A stretch of DNA of 26,729 bases. Origin: Thermatribacter sp964570785 (GTDB lineage: Bacteria; Atribacterota; Atribacteria; Atribacterales; Thermatribacteraceae). Below are positions 16,509-24,765 of this stretch, in pieces. The notes beneath the pieces are model-generated. The model worked only from the letters and a program-made list of their open reading frames with translations. It ran no database searches and was not told where the DNA came from. The DNA is taken from NCBI GenBank assembly GCA_964570785.1, contig CAZMZG010000021.1, positions 1 to 26,729 of the forward strand, written 5' to 3'. Position 1 is the stretch's first letter. Each line of letters begins with the position of its first letter. The translations under genes and the position numbers were made by a program.

Positions 16509-17525
16509 CTACCGATTCCTCCTCTTGGTAAAGAGAAAGCCATCTCGCAGTTCCCTTAAGTGATCCAGGACCTTGCCAGCCCCCAGCGCCACACAGGAAA
16601 CTGGGTCCTCAGCCACATAGGCCACGGTACCTGTAGACCTGCTGATTAAAACATCGATACCTTGTAAAAGCGCGCCGCCCCCGGTCAGACAAATGCCCTT
16701 TTCACCAATATCAGCTGCGAGTTCAGGAGGAGTATGTTCAAGCACCATGCGTACAGCCTCAAGGATTGAAGAAAGGGGCTCAGTTAAGCACTTGTGTACC
16801 TCGGAGGCAGTAACTGTAATTTCCTTGGGAAGACCAGAAACCAAGTCTCTCCCTTTTACCTGGATCGACCTATCCTGGTCAGGAGAGACTGCACAGCCCA
16901 CCTCTACCTTAATCTGCTCCGCAGTTCTTTCCCCTATCATGATGTTGAATTTCTTGCGGAGATGGCGGACAATGGCTTCATCCATTTTATCGCCAGCCAC
17001 TCTTATAGAGCGGCTCGCCACAATACCTCCCAGAGAAAGCACTGCCACATCGGTGGTTCCTCCACCAACGTCTATGACCATGTTGCCAGAAGGCCCGGTA
17101 ATATCAAGCCCCGCCCCAATTGCCGCTGCCATGGGTTCCTCCACAAGATAAGCCCTGCGAGCCCCAGAATGGTAAGCAGCATCAAGTACCGCCCTTTTTT
17201 CAACCTCGGTGCATCCTGAAGGCACACAAATCACTATATCAGGCTTGAACATGCTTCTTCCACAGACCTTCTGAATGAAATAAGAAAGCATTTTTCTGGT
17301 TATCTCATAATTATCAATAACACCGTCTTTCAGGGGACGATGGGCGACAATGTACTCAGGCGTTTTCCCAATCATTTCTCTTGCTTCTCTACCAATAGCC
17401 AGGACCTTACCGGTGTTTTTGGCAATCGCAACCACCGAAGGCTCGTTCAAAACAATCCCCTTGCCCTGAACATATACCAGCGTAGTTGCTGTACCCAGGT
17501 CAATTCCCAAACGCTTATTCCACAT
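16509..17525 (-). CDS. mreB: Rod shape-determining protein MreB
   Basis: Bacterial actin that organises elongation-mode peptidoglycan synthesis at the inner membrane. The 338-residue protein shows the actin-fold blocks: phosphate-1 GIDLGTATTLVYVQGKG, the VPSGCTEVEKRAV segment, YLVEEPMAAAIGAGL, phosphate-2 VIDVGGGTTDVAVLS and the adenosine block CLTGGGALLQGID. I place the start at the ATG at 17525, because an AGGGGG site lies seven bases upstream of it. Two earlier in-frame ATGs (17546 and 17531) would put the ribosome site inside or right against the coding start. The start overlaps murA by 11 bases. No mreC, mreD or rodA follows; instead the S55-like protein does. An Mbl-type paralog cannot be excluded. 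Confidence 0.95.
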   Translation of the reverse strand: MWNKRLGIDLGTATTLVYVQGKGIVLNEPSVVAIAKNTGKVLAIGREAREMIGKTPEYIVAHRPLKDGVIDNYEITRKMLSYFIQKVCGRSMFKPDIVICVPSGCTEVEKRAVLDAAYHSGARRAYLVEEPMAAAIGAGLDITGPSGNMVIDVGGGTTDVAVLSLGGIVASRSIRVAGDKMDEAIVRHLRKKFNIMIGERTAEQIKVEVGCAVSPDQDRSIQVKGRDLVSGLPKEITVTASEVHKCLTEPLSSILEAVRMVLEHTPPELAADIGEKGICLTGGGALLQGIDVLISRSTGTVAYVAEDPVSCVALGAGKVLDHLRELRDGFLFTKRRNR

Positions 17526-18801
17526 CCACATTCCCCCTGTCCACATCTTTAACCCTTTTTATGAAAGCGCCCAGAGAGTTTAGTTTATCTTCAATGGCTT
17601 CGTAACCTCGATCAATATGGAACAAACCGCTTATTTCAGTCTCACCCTGCGCAGCTAAACCAGCCAGAACAAGGGCTGCTCCTGCCCGCAGGTCTGAAGC
17701 CGCTACCTGCGCTGCATTGAGGGCTTCTACCCCTCGTACAATAACACTCCTTCCCTCCACTTGGATATTGGCCCCCATCCTCTCCAGTTCCCCAACATGA
17801 GCGAAACGGCTTTCAAAAACGGTTTCCGTAACCACGCTCACTCCCTCGGCGATACAAAGCAAAGCGGTAAATTGAGCCTGCATATCAGTCGGAAAGCCGG
17901 GATGGGGCATGGTCTTTATGTTTATAGCCTGAGGACGTTTTTGCATGGTAACCAGAAGAGTCTTTTCGCCAGTTTTCTTCACCCGGGCACCCGTTTCTTC
18001 GAGCTTGGTAACAATTGGAAAAATGTGACTCAGGTCCACTCCCTCGATTTCTACCTCGCCCCGGGTGATTGCTGCAGCAACACAAAAGGTTCCTGCTTCT
18101 ATTCGATCATTCATTATTTCATATTCCACGCCCTGCAAGTTCTTTTTGCCCTTTACCAGTATGACATCGCTACCTACACCCTGAATCTCTGCCCCCATCA
18201 AAGTTAAAAAACGGGCCAGATCGACAACTTCGGGTTCCTTAGCGACATTGATGATCAACGTTTCTCCAGGTATCGAAGCGGCAAGCATCATCAGGTTTTC
18301 GGTGGCCCCCACACTGGGAAAATCAAGATAAATCTCTCTCCCACGCAAAATACCAGCCCGGGCTTCCACGTATCCAGAGCTCTGCAGCACCTCCACGCCA
18401 AGATGCGCAAATCCTTTTAAATGAAGATCGATGGGGCGGGAACCAATGGCACAGCCCCCCGGCAAAGGAACCTTGGCCCTTCCCAATCGGGAAAGAAGGG
18501 GTCCAGTAATCAAAAAAGAAGCCCTCATCTTCCTAATAAGTTCGTAGGAAGGCTCACAATTGCAAAGTGAAGTTGAATCAACGCGATAGGTATGCCGATC
18601 AATCCTCTCCACCCGGGCTCCTACGTTCTCAAGGACTGAGAGCATGGTACGCACATCGAGAAGGTCGGGAACGTTACGCAGTAAAGAAGGAGAGTTACCC
18701 AGTAAAGAAGCAGCTAAAACAGGAAGTGCCGCATTTTTAGAACCTCCGATACGCACTTTACCCTGAAGGGAAACCGGTCCACGGACGATTAGTTTTTCCA
18801 A
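17515..18801 (-). CDS. murA: UDP-N-acetylglucosamine 1-carboxyvinyltransferase
   Basis: First committed step of peptidoglycan synthesis, transferring enolpyruvate from PEP to UDP-GlcNAc. The 428 residues are of standard length. K22 in GSKNAALP and C117 in PLPGGCAIGSRP (the active-site cysteine and target of fosfomycin) are present, together with GATENLMM, HPGFPTDMQAQ, the R in ESRFAHVGELERMGA and DLRAGAALVLAGL. The cysteine suggests natural fosfomycin sensitivity at the target level. The start is TTG with AAGGAG about 11 bases upstream. As the first gene of the envelope block it is preceded by an 87-base gap holding a TATAAT-type promoter candidate. Confidence 0.97.
   Translation of the reverse strand: MEKLIVRGPVSLQGKVRIGGSKNAALPVLAASLLGNSPSLLRNVPDLLDVRTMLSVLENVGARVERIDRHTYRVDSTSLCNCEPSYELIRKMRASFLITGPLLSRLGRAKVPLPGGCAIGSRPIDLHLKGFAHLGVEVLQSSGYVEARAGILRGREIYLDFPSVGATENLMMLAASIPGETLIINVAKEPEVVDLARFLTLMGAEIQGVGSDVILVKGKKNLQGVEYEIMNDRIEAGTFCVAAAITRGEVEIEGVDLSHIFPIVTKLEETGARVKKTGEKTLLVTMQKRPQAINIKTMPHPGFPTDMQAQFTALLCIAEGVSVVTETVFESRFAHVGELERMGANIQVEGRSVIVRGVEALNAAQVAASDLRAGAALVLAGLAAQGETEISGLFHIDRGYEAIEDKLNSLGAFIKRVKDVDRGNVDVE
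17533..17538 (-). promoter_or_regulatory. Ribosome-binding site that fixes the mreB start
   Basis: The AGGGGG sequence (minus strand) lies inside the end of murA, seven bases before the ATG at 17525. It is incompatible with starting at the ATG at 17531, which is almost adjacent, or at 17546, which is upstream of it. It therefore selects the third in-frame ATG as the mreB start. Confidence 0.6.
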
Positions 18802-18836
18802 AACACTCTTACTCCTTATCTTTCTTTGCTAAAAGC

Positions 18837-18842
18837 ATTATA
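18837..18842 (-). promoter_or_regulatory. Candidate -10 box for the murA-led operon
   Basis: On the minus strand the sequence TATAAT lies 35 bases upstream of the murA TTG start, within the only gap longer than 25 bases between topB and ddl. No good -35 hexamer is found at 16-18 bases; the sequence there is TATCCG. A TG dinucleotide sits three bases further upstream than the usual extended -10 position. The perfect -10 in a short gap before a 14-gene block supports a promoter, but read-through from topB is equally possible. Confidence 0.4.
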
Positions 18843-18888
18843 AAACAAAAACCCCAATTCGGATAGCCAGCCTTTAAGTAATTGCTCT

Positions 18889-21000
18889 TTACTCCTCTTT
18901 AGCAGGTGCCTTTCGGGAAACGGGAAACTCAAAGGAAATTTTTCCTTCGCTGTTCAGGACCAGGACAGCCGAAAACCTCTTTTTGCTCTTTCGAGAGCGA
19001 AAACCATATAGCTTTTCAGTTTTGCCCTCCTCAAGCAGTTTTCGAACCTGAGTCCGGGTTAATTTTTTGCCCAGAATGGTTTTCCAGATCACAAATTGAC
19101 AGCCCTCCTTCCAGCGAGAACAGGTAAAAGCTTTCTGATTCTCGTAAACCGGTGCTCCACAAAGAGGGCAGGAGCCGACTGGAACATGAATTCTTTCCAG
19201 CTCCCCCTGGTATTCCTTATTGCGCAGTTTTTCCACAATTCCCACCGTAAGCTGCTTAATTTCTTCCATAAAGACGTCCCGGCTGTAATCACCTCTTTCC
19301 ATTAACCTCAACTTTCTCTCCCACTCCCCAGTGAGCTGGGGAGAAGCCAGCTCCTCAATGGGAATTGCTTCCACTATGTTGATCAATTCCATCCCCTTAG
19401 GGGTGGGGACCAGGGTCTTACCTTCTCGCTCCACATACCCCACCTCAATCAGGCGTTCAATAATGCTTGCCCTGGTTGCAGGGGTACCTATACCATTTTC
19501 TTTTAGAATTTCACGCAGTTCTTCGTCTTCGACAAACTTACCCGCATTTTCCATAGCCGCAAGGAGAGTAGCTTCCGTATAGCGGGGTGGAGCTTTGGTT
19601 TCTTTTTGCTCAAACCAGGCCTTAACAGTAGACACTGTTTCTCCCTCCCTCAGGCGAGGCAGAAAATCCTGAGGTTCGCCTTTATCTTCACCATACACCT
19701 TTCTCCAGCCTGGCTCCACCAGGACTTTGGATTTGCTCAAAAAAAGGTCCTCTCCTACCCGGGTGCTTATCTTGCGGTGCGCCCACCGGGCATCCGGATA
19801 GAAAACACTGATAAATCTTTTAACGATCAGGTCCATTACCTTCTGGGCATCAGGGCTCAACTTATCCCAGGAAATAGGCTCTCCGGTAGGGATAATAGCG
19901 TGATGGTCGCTTACCTTGCTTTTATCAAAAACCCGCTTATTGCTGAGTGCGTTTTTGGGCAGTCCACCCGCAACCAGTTCTCGGTAACCACAATTACCCA
20001 GTATGGACCAGGACTTTTCAATCACCACCATTAAATCCTCGGATAGAAAGCGAGAATCGGTGCGGGGATAGGTAATGAGTTTGTAGGTCTCATAAAGCTT
20101 TTGAGCTGCGTCAAGGGTGCGCTGAGCTGAAAAACCAAACAGCTTGTTTGCATCCCGCTGAAGAGCCGTCAGATCATAAAGTAAAGGAGGAGCCTCGCCG
20201 GACAGGCGTTCTTCAAATTCCACAACTTTCCCTTCTTTACCCTCGACCCGCTCGACTATTCCTTTGGCCTCTTTTTCAGAGTATACCCGGTCTTCCCCGT
20301 CCTTCCATTTCCCAAGATATTCTCCCTCTGGAGAAGCAAAACGGGCAAAAACTTCCCAGTAAGGGGTGGGCACAAATTTCTGAATTTCCCGCTCTCGATG
20401 CACCAGTATAGCGAGAGTCGGAGTCTGCACCCGACCCACCGACAAAAGAGTGCGATAGCGAGCCGTGAAAGCACGGGTACCGTTTATACCTACCAGCCAG
20501 TCCCCCTCAGACCGGCATTTGGCTGCAGCGGCCAGATTGGCAAATTCCTCCCCAGCGCGGAGGTTGCGAAAAGCTTCCCGGATAGCTTCCCGGGTCATCG
20601 AAGAGAGCCAGAGTCGGAACACTGGTTTCTTACACTTCATAAACTCGTAAATATATCTGAAAATCAGCTCGCCTTCTCTTCCCGCATCGCAAGCATTGAC
20701 AAGGGCTTCAACATCTTCACGCTTAGCCAGTTTCTGAACTGTTTTCAGACGATCTTTATGACCCTTCAGCACCTTGAGCTTAAATTCTTCCGGTATAATT
20801 GGTAAAAGCACCAACCGCCAGACTTTGAGTTTTTTATCGTAATCCTCAGGTTCAGCAAGACTCACCAGATGCCCCAGAGCCCAGGTAATCACATACTCCT
20901 CGTTTTCCAGATATTCCTTGTGATCGGAAAATTTCCCCAGAGCCGAAGCTATGTCTCTGGCCACACTCGGTTTTTCAGTAATAATCAGCTTTTTTGGCAC
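18889..21000 (-). CDS. topB: DNA topoisomerase III
   Basis: Type IA topoisomerase that cuts and passes single DNA strands, decatenating and resolving recombination or replication intermediates. The 703-residue protein has an N-terminal TOPRIM domain (LIITEKPSVARDIA at the start, CDAGREGELIFRY around 104-116), the SVGRVQTPTLAILV motif, and the catalytic tyrosine Y311 in LITYPRTDSRFL. A TEATLLAAMENAGK segment and GIGTPATRASIIE complete the gate domains. The C-terminal part has a four-cysteine zinc ribbon (CPLC and two later cysteines) followed by a KKLTRTQVRKLLEEGKTE repeat domain found in many TopB proteins. GTG start with AAGGTGG six bases upstream. It is the last gene of the malic enzyme-fumarase-protease run, an unexpected functional neighbour. 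Confidence 0.95.
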   Translation of the reverse strand: MPKKLIITEKPSVARDIASALGKFSDHKEYLENEEYVITWALGHLVSLAEPEDYDKKLKVWRLVLLPIIPEEFKLKVLKGHKDRLKTVQKLAKREDVEALVNACDAGREGELIFRYIYEFMKCKKPVFRLWLSSMTREAIREAFRNLRAGEEFANLAAAAKCRSEGDWLVGINGTRAFTARYRTLLSVGRVQTPTLAILVHREREIQKFVPTPYWEVFARFASPEGEYLGKWKDGEDRVYSEKEAKGIVERVEGKEGKVVEFEERLSGEAPPLLYDLTALQRDANKLFGFSAQRTLDAAQKLYETYKLITYPRTDSRFLSEDLMVVIEKSWSILGNCGYRELVAGGLPKNALSNKRVFDKSKVSDHHAIIPTGEPISWDKLSPDAQKVMDLIVKRFISVFYPDARWAHRKISTRVGEDLFLSKSKVLVEPGWRKVYGEDKGEPQDFLPRLREGETVSTVKAWFEQKETKAPPRYTEATLLAAMENAGKFVEDEELREILKENGIGTPATRASIIERLIEVGYVEREGKTLVPTPKGMELINIVEAIPIEELASPQLTGEWERKLRLMERGDYSRDVFMEEIKQLTVGIVEKLRNKEYQGELERIHVPVGSCPLCGAPVYENQKAFTCSRWKEGCQFVIWKTILGKKLTRTQVRKLLEEGKTEKLYGFRSRKSKKRFSAVLVLNSEGKISFEFPVSRKAPAKEE

Positions 21001-21021
21001 CTCAATCCACCTTTCCAGATT

Positions 21022-21873
21022 TTAACTATCTCCGCGCCCCCTTCCAGGCTGACGATACGGCCGATAAGGTAGGGGAACATATTCCACAGAAGGTCTTTGC
21101 TGAGGGGGTTGGGGATAAAGCTCCATCAATTCGTAAATGTCTTCAGGAAGCTCATCTTTAACTGGCAAACCCATCTCTTTGGCCATTTCCACGGTTATCG
21201 GGAAGTCATGAGTCCAGCGACCCTCAGAAAGGGTTTTGGCTAACTCACGAGCCTTGTCTTCCGACATTTTATCCTTAATGAGGTTGAAAACCACGCTGTA
21301 CACCTGGTTGATGGCTTTCCTGGCCACATCGCCCAGAATTAGAGTCTGGTCATCACGGTTGGGGTTGGGTTCTTCAAGGGCCTGCAGGATAGATGCTGCC
21401 GGGTATTGCCCCTGCGTGGTGCCTATTTGAGGGTCTACGGGTCCCAATACTGCATTGGGATCCATAACTATCTCGTCAGCGGCCAGGGCAATGAGCGTCC
21501 CCCCTGACATAGCGTAATGAGGAACAAAAACGGTAACTTTGGCAGGGTGCCGCTTAATGGCCCAGGCAATCTGCTCTGCAGCCAAGACCAGGCCACCCGG
21601 GGTGTGCAAGATCAGGTCAATGGGCATATCCGATGGAGTAAGGTGTATGGCCCGCAATATTTTTTCCGAGTCTTCAATGTTGATATAGCGAGCCACGGGA
21701 AGACCCAAAAAGCTCACTGATTCCTGGCGATGAATCATAGCAATAACTCGAGAACGTCTTTTGCGCTCCAGGTTGCGAATGGCAGCCAGCCGCTGTTGTT
21801 CTATCATTTTGCGTTGCAGGGCTGGAAAATAAACACTGAAAAGGATTAAAAGAAAAATAATATCCCAGAACAC
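21022..21873 (-). CDS. Membrane-anchored ClpP-class serine protease (SDH_sah/DUF114 type)
   Basis: A 283-residue protein with one N-terminal membrane helix (about 1-17, FWDIIFLLILFSVYFP), a basic coiled-coil linker and a ClpP/SppA crotonase-like fold. The LILHTPGGLVLAAEQIA block and the AMSGGTLIALAADEIVMDPNAVLGPVDPQIG block are typical of the SDH_sah (serine dehydrogenase proteinase/DUF114) family. The serine of AMSGGT is the expected nucleophile. Its C-terminus is proline- and arginine-rich. Family members are thought to be membrane-bound proteases or signal-peptide-peptidase-like enzymes; the substrate is unknown. I chose the second of two close GTG codons (21873), because AAGGAGGT lies seven bases before it, while the first GTG is part of that site. 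Confidence 0.88.
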   Translation of the reverse strand: MFWDIIFLLILFSVYFPALQRKMIEQQRLAAIRNLERKRRSRVIAMIHRQESVSFLGLPVARYINIEDSEKILRAIHLTPSDMPIDLILHTPGGLVLAAEQIAWAIKRHPAKVTVFVPHYAMSGGTLIALAADEIVMDPNAVLGPVDPQIGTTQGQYPAASILQALEEPNPNRDDQTLILGDVARKAINQVYSVVFNLIKDKMSEDKARELAKTLSEGRWTHDFPITVEMAKEMGLPVKDELPEDIYELMELYPQPPQQRPSVEYVPLPYRPYRQPGRGRGDS

Positions 21874-21880
21874 TGTATCC

Positions 21881-21888
21881 ACCTCCTT
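21881..21888 (-). promoter_or_regulatory. Ribosome-binding site that fixes the protease start
   Basis: AAGGAGGT on the minus strand is a near-perfect match to the anti-Shine-Dalgarno sequence. It overlaps a potential GTG start at 21882 and lies seven bases before the GTG at 21873, so the latter is the likely initiation codon. Confidence 0.6.
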
Positions 21889-21894
21889 AAAAGC

Positions 21895-22491
21895 TCAATA
21901 AAGGGTAACCCGGCGATTGTGGATCTTCCCCTCCTCAAAAAGGTCTCCTCCAAAACTATCATAGGCAACAATCACTGGAAAATCACGCACAAAAAGCCGC
22001 AAAAGTGCTTGAGCTCCCAGGTCTTCATAGGCCAGAACATCTCTGCGGAGCACAAACTGAGCAAGGTATGCCCCAGCACCCCCACAGGCGATGAAATATA
22101 CTGCAAAGTGTTTCTCCAGAAGTTTTTTCACTTTTTCACTGCGGGCTCCCTTGCCGATAGTTGCCCTGATTCCCAGTTTTAATAATTCTTCAACCGTTGC
22201 ATCCATTCGGGAACTGGTAGTTGGTCCAACCGAACCAATGACTTTCCCGGGAGGGGTCGGAGTCGGTCCCGCATAATAAATGACTGCACCTTTTAATTCA
22301 AAGGGCAACTCCTTGCCTTTCTCAAAGTCCTCCAGCATGCGACGATGCGTTGCATCCCGGGCCACATAAATATCACCACTCAAATAAACTATATCTCCCA
22401 CTCGGAGACTTCTCGTATCTTCAACAGAAAGAGGTGTTTTAAGGATAAACTCCCGGTTTTTCGCATTTTCCAGGTTATTGCTCTCCACCAT
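21895..22491 (-). CDS. Class I fumarate hydratase, beta subunit
   Basis: Corresponds to the C-terminal domain of class I, iron-sulfur fumarase (or the beta subunit of L-tartrate dehydratase). The 198-residue protein has the LRVGDIVYLSGDIYVARDATHRR segment, the GPTPTPPGKVIGSVGPTTSSRMD motif, the GIRATIGKGARS block, a GGAGAYLA segment and the DFPVIVAYDSFGGDLF end. Together with the alpha subunit it interconverts fumarate and malate. Tartrate dehydratase cannot be excluded from sequence, but the adjacent malic enzyme favours fumarase. I start at the ATG at 22491, which has GAGGTGG five bases upstream. A longer in-frame start at 22530 would overlap the alpha gene by 37 bases. Confidence 0.92.
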   Translation of the reverse strand: MVESNNLENAKNREFILKTPLSVEDTRSLRVGDIVYLSGDIYVARDATHRRMLEDFEKGKELPFELKGAVIYYAGPTPTPPGKVIGSVGPTTSSRMDATVEELLKLGIRATIGKGARSEKVKKLLEKHFAVYFIACGGAGAYLAQFVLRRDVLAYEDLGAQALLRLFVRDFPVIVAYDSFGGDLFEEGKIHNRRVTLY

Positions 22492-22493
22492 CT

Positions 22494-23336
22494 TTACCAC
22501 CTCAGCGTCTTCTGGCGAAAAACATGACAACTCGCTACCAGACCTACCGGAAAGCTGGCTATGTGGCAGGGATAAGTCTCTATTCTCACCTCAAGGCAAG
22601 TATTCCTGCCACCTACCCCCTGAGGTCCAATGCCCAGAAGGTTGATTTTCTCTTTTATGCGCTCTTCAATCTGTGCATAGCGGGGATCCGGATTTTTTGA
22701 ACCCAGGGGCCTACCCAGAGCTCGGGAGGCAAGGTACATAGCATACGCAGTATTGCCACCCACCCCAATACCTACCACAAGTGGCGGGCAAGCTTGAGCC
22801 GCCTTGCGGTCCAGCTCACGCAAAACAAAGCGCTCCAAATCTTCCACCGAGCTTCCTGGGTTCAAAACACCCAGAGAGCTTATATTATCGCATCCTCCGC
22901 CTTTCACAAGCAGATTTATTTCCAGCTCTTCCTCTCCTTCCAGATCAAAAAAATAAACCGGAGGAGTGTTATCCCGGGTGTTGCTCCCAAAAAAGGGGTC
23001 GGCAATGATTGACTTTCGAAAGTAAGCTTTTTGATAAGCACGACGTACGCCTTCAGCAATAGCCTCCTTGAGTCCTCCACCTTCTATTTTTACCGCATTA
23101 CCTACTTTCACTTCCACCTGAACCATCCCGGTATCCTGACACAGGGGAAGCTTGTTTTCTTCCGCAACCACATAATTTTCAAGGATCTGAGAAACCATTT
23201 CCCGGGCAATCTTTTCATTTTCTTCAGTAAGTACTTGAAGCATTCTCTGGCGCAGGCTTTCCGAAGCAACTACGTTCATTTCTATAAGAGCCTGCTCCAC
23301 TCGCTCAGCTATGTTTTCAAAAGCAATTTTTTTCAA
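22494..23336 (-). CDS. Class I fumarate hydratase, alpha subunit
   Basis: The 280-residue iron-sulfur subunit of the two-part class I fumarase. Three cysteines positioned for the [4Fe-4S] cluster are visible: in LCQDTGMVQVEV, in ACPPLVVGIGVGG, and near the C-terminus in VASCHVFRQ. The DPFFGSNTRDNTPPVYF and VKGGGCDNISSLGVLNPG segments are family signatures; the usual serine after KGGG is a cysteine here. Such clusters are oxygen-sensitive, consistent with an anaerobe. The start is TTG overlapping the malic enzyme stop as TTGA, with AAGGTG seven bases upstream. The beta gene begins two bases after its stop, so the pair forms one translational unit. Confidence 0.93.
   Translation of the reverse strand: MKKIAFENIAERVEQALIEMNVVASESLRQRMLQVLTEENEKIAREMVSQILENYVVAEENKLPLCQDTGMVQVEVKVGNAVKIEGGGLKEAIAEGVRRAYQKAYFRKSIIADPFFGSNTRDNTPPVYFFDLEGEEELEINLLVKGGGCDNISSLGVLNPGSSVEDLERFVLRELDRKAAQACPPLVVGIGVGGNTAYAMYLASRALGRPLGSKNPDPRYAQIEERIKEKINLLGIGPQGVGGRNTCLEVRIETYPCHIASFPVGLVASCHVFRQKTLRW
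22497..22503 (-). promoter_or_regulatory. Ribosome-binding site that fixes the fumarase beta start
   Basis: GAGGTGG on the minus strand overlaps the last codons of the alpha subunit gene and lies five bases before the ATG at 22491. This supports the shorter beta subunit rather than the ATG at 22530, and indicates coupled translation of the two subunits. Confidence 0.55.
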
Positions 23337-24670
23337 GTTTCATCACCTTCTGGGTTAAGCACCAAACCCCTCTCCTGCATTAAGGCACTGATTTTCTGTG
23401 CCCTTTGAATAAGAAAACGCACTTCCTTCTCTATTTCTTCCAGAGAAAGATCTTTTTGCGCTATTCCTTCTTCCAGAGCAACCCTGGCTACAGCTTTAGC
23501 CTCTTCCACGTAGACTTCCCACTCCTCCATGCTGGGAATGATGTAATCCTCCCTTAATCCCTTCCTGCGAGCAAATTCGTAAAGCGATCTTGCTGCAGCA
23601 AGGCACATGGAATCAGTGATAGTACGAGCCTGTACACTTAGCACTCCCCTGAAAACACCCGGAAAACCCAGAGAATTATTGACCTGATTCGGAAAATCGG
23701 AACGGCCAGTCGCCACTATCCTCGCTCCGGCTTCCCTTGCCTCCCAAGGCCAGATCTCCGGTATGGGATTGGCACAGGCAAAAACAATCGCTTCTTTGTT
23801 CATCTGAGCTACCCATTCTGGCTTGATAACCCCGGGACCAGGTGTGGAAAGGGCTATCAAAACGTCCCTGCCTCGAATGGCCTCCTTCTTGCCACCTATC
23901 AGGTTTTCCCCGTTGGTCAACTGGCAAAGCTCCCATTTCCAGGGGTGAGTCTCTTCAAGATCTTTTCTTCCCCTGTGCAAGGTCCCTTTACTATCGCATA
24001 GCACCAGGTTCTCAGGAAGCACGCCCACTGCCATCAGCAGGCGGGCGATTCTCAAATTGGAAGCCCCAGCCCCCACCAGAGCCACCTTGACCCGATCCAG
24101 GGCTTTACCAACCACATCCAGTGCACCCAGAAAAGCAGCAACGGTAACCAGGGCTGTCCCCTGCTGGTCATCATGCCAAACTGGGATATCAAGAGTCCTT
24201 TGAAGGGTTTCCAGAATCGAAAAACACTGGGGTTGGGCTATATCCTCGAGGTTGATACCCCCGAAACTGGGTGCAATGGCCTGGACCAGGGCAATCAATT
24301 CTTCAGGGTTCCGGGAGCGCACACAAATTGGCCATGCGTCCACCCCTCCCAGATATCGAAAAAGGAGTGCCTTCCCCTCCATAACTGGGAGAGCCGCTTC
24401 CGGACCAATATCGCCAAGTCCCAGAACCCTGCTTCCATCAGAAACCACTGCCACCGTATTCCAGCGATTGGTGTACTGGAAAGAAAGCTCCCTGTTCTCG
24501 GCAATCGCCCTGCTTACCGCAGCAACCCCAGGAGTGTACCACAGAGCAAAGTCCTGGTAATCCCGTACCGGGCACTTAAGAAGCGTCTCTATCTTCCCAC
24601 GATAAAAGCGGTGCAACTCTTTTGACTTTTCAAAAAGTTCCTGGGTTTTGAGATTCTCTTCTTTCAGCAT
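23333..24670 (-). CDS. NAD(P)-dependent malic enzyme
   Basis: Oxidative decarboxylation of malate to pyruvate and CO2 with reduction of NAD or NADP. The 445-residue protein is the short bacterial type without a phosphotransacetylase domain. Visible motifs are LWYTPGVAAVSRAI (catalytic tyrosine), GLGDIGPEAALPVMEGKALLF (catalytic lysine), FGGINLEDIAQPQCF, VWHDDQQGTALVT, the Rossmann VALVGAGASNLRIARLL and ATGRSDFPNQVNNSLGFPGVFRG. Cofactor choice cannot be fixed from the sequence. I take the ATG at 24670, six bases after an AGAAGG site; the TTG at 24676 sits right against that site. First gene of its operon, it is followed immediately by both fumarase subunits, suggesting fumarate to malate to pyruvate flow. 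Confidence 0.94.
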   Translation of the reverse strand: MLKEENLKTQELFEKSKELHRFYRGKIETLLKCPVRDYQDFALWYTPGVAAVSRAIAENRELSFQYTNRWNTVAVVSDGSRVLGLGDIGPEAALPVMEGKALLFRYLGGVDAWPICVRSRNPEELIALVQAIAPSFGGINLEDIAQPQCFSILETLQRTLDIPVWHDDQQGTALVTVAAFLGALDVVGKALDRVKVALVGAGASNLRIARLLMAVGVLPENLVLCDSKGTLHRGRKDLEETHPWKWELCQLTNGENLIGGKKEAIRGRDVLIALSTPGPGVIKPEWVAQMNKEAIVFACANPIPEIWPWEAREAGARIVATGRSDFPNQVNNSLGFPGVFRGVLSVQARTITDSMCLAAARSLYEFARRKGLREDYIIPSMEEWEVYVEEAKAVARVALEEGIAQKDLSLEEIEKEVRFLIQRAQKISALMQERGLVLNPEGDET

Positions 24671-24689
24671 TTCCAACCTTCTTTCTCTT

Positions 24690-24718
24690 TTGCATTAAAA
24701 GCTTAACAGAAATATACT
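24690..24718 (+). promoter_or_regulatory. Promoter for the alpha/beta hydrolase
   Basis: TTGCAT (24690-24695) and TATACT (24713-24718) are separated by exactly 17 bases on the plus strand. The -10 differs from consensus at one position, the -35 at three. Transcription would start near 24725, about 40 bases before the GTG start. Confidence 0.5.
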
Positions 24719-24740
24719 TTATAAAGGCTCCAAAAAGCAA
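24711..24740 (-). promoter_or_regulatory. Candidate promoter for the malic enzyme operon
   Basis: On the minus strand TTGCTT (24735-24740) and TATATT (24711-24716) lie 18 bases apart. The -10 overlaps that of the plus-strand promoter by four bases, so the two promoters share their melting region. The -35 is weak. The start of transcription would be near 24704. Confidence 0.4.
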
Positions 24741-24765
24741 CCAAAAAGAAAGGAGTAAAAATAAC

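Noticed and set aside
17526..17546. Earlier ATG starts for mreB
   Set aside because: The AGGGGG site and the protein family's usual N-terminus (just before the GIDLGT block) favour the ATG at 17525.
18843..18888. Possible terminator after topB
   Set aside because: Only a weak CAATT/AATTG pairing with a long loop and a T-rich run; no stable GC stem.
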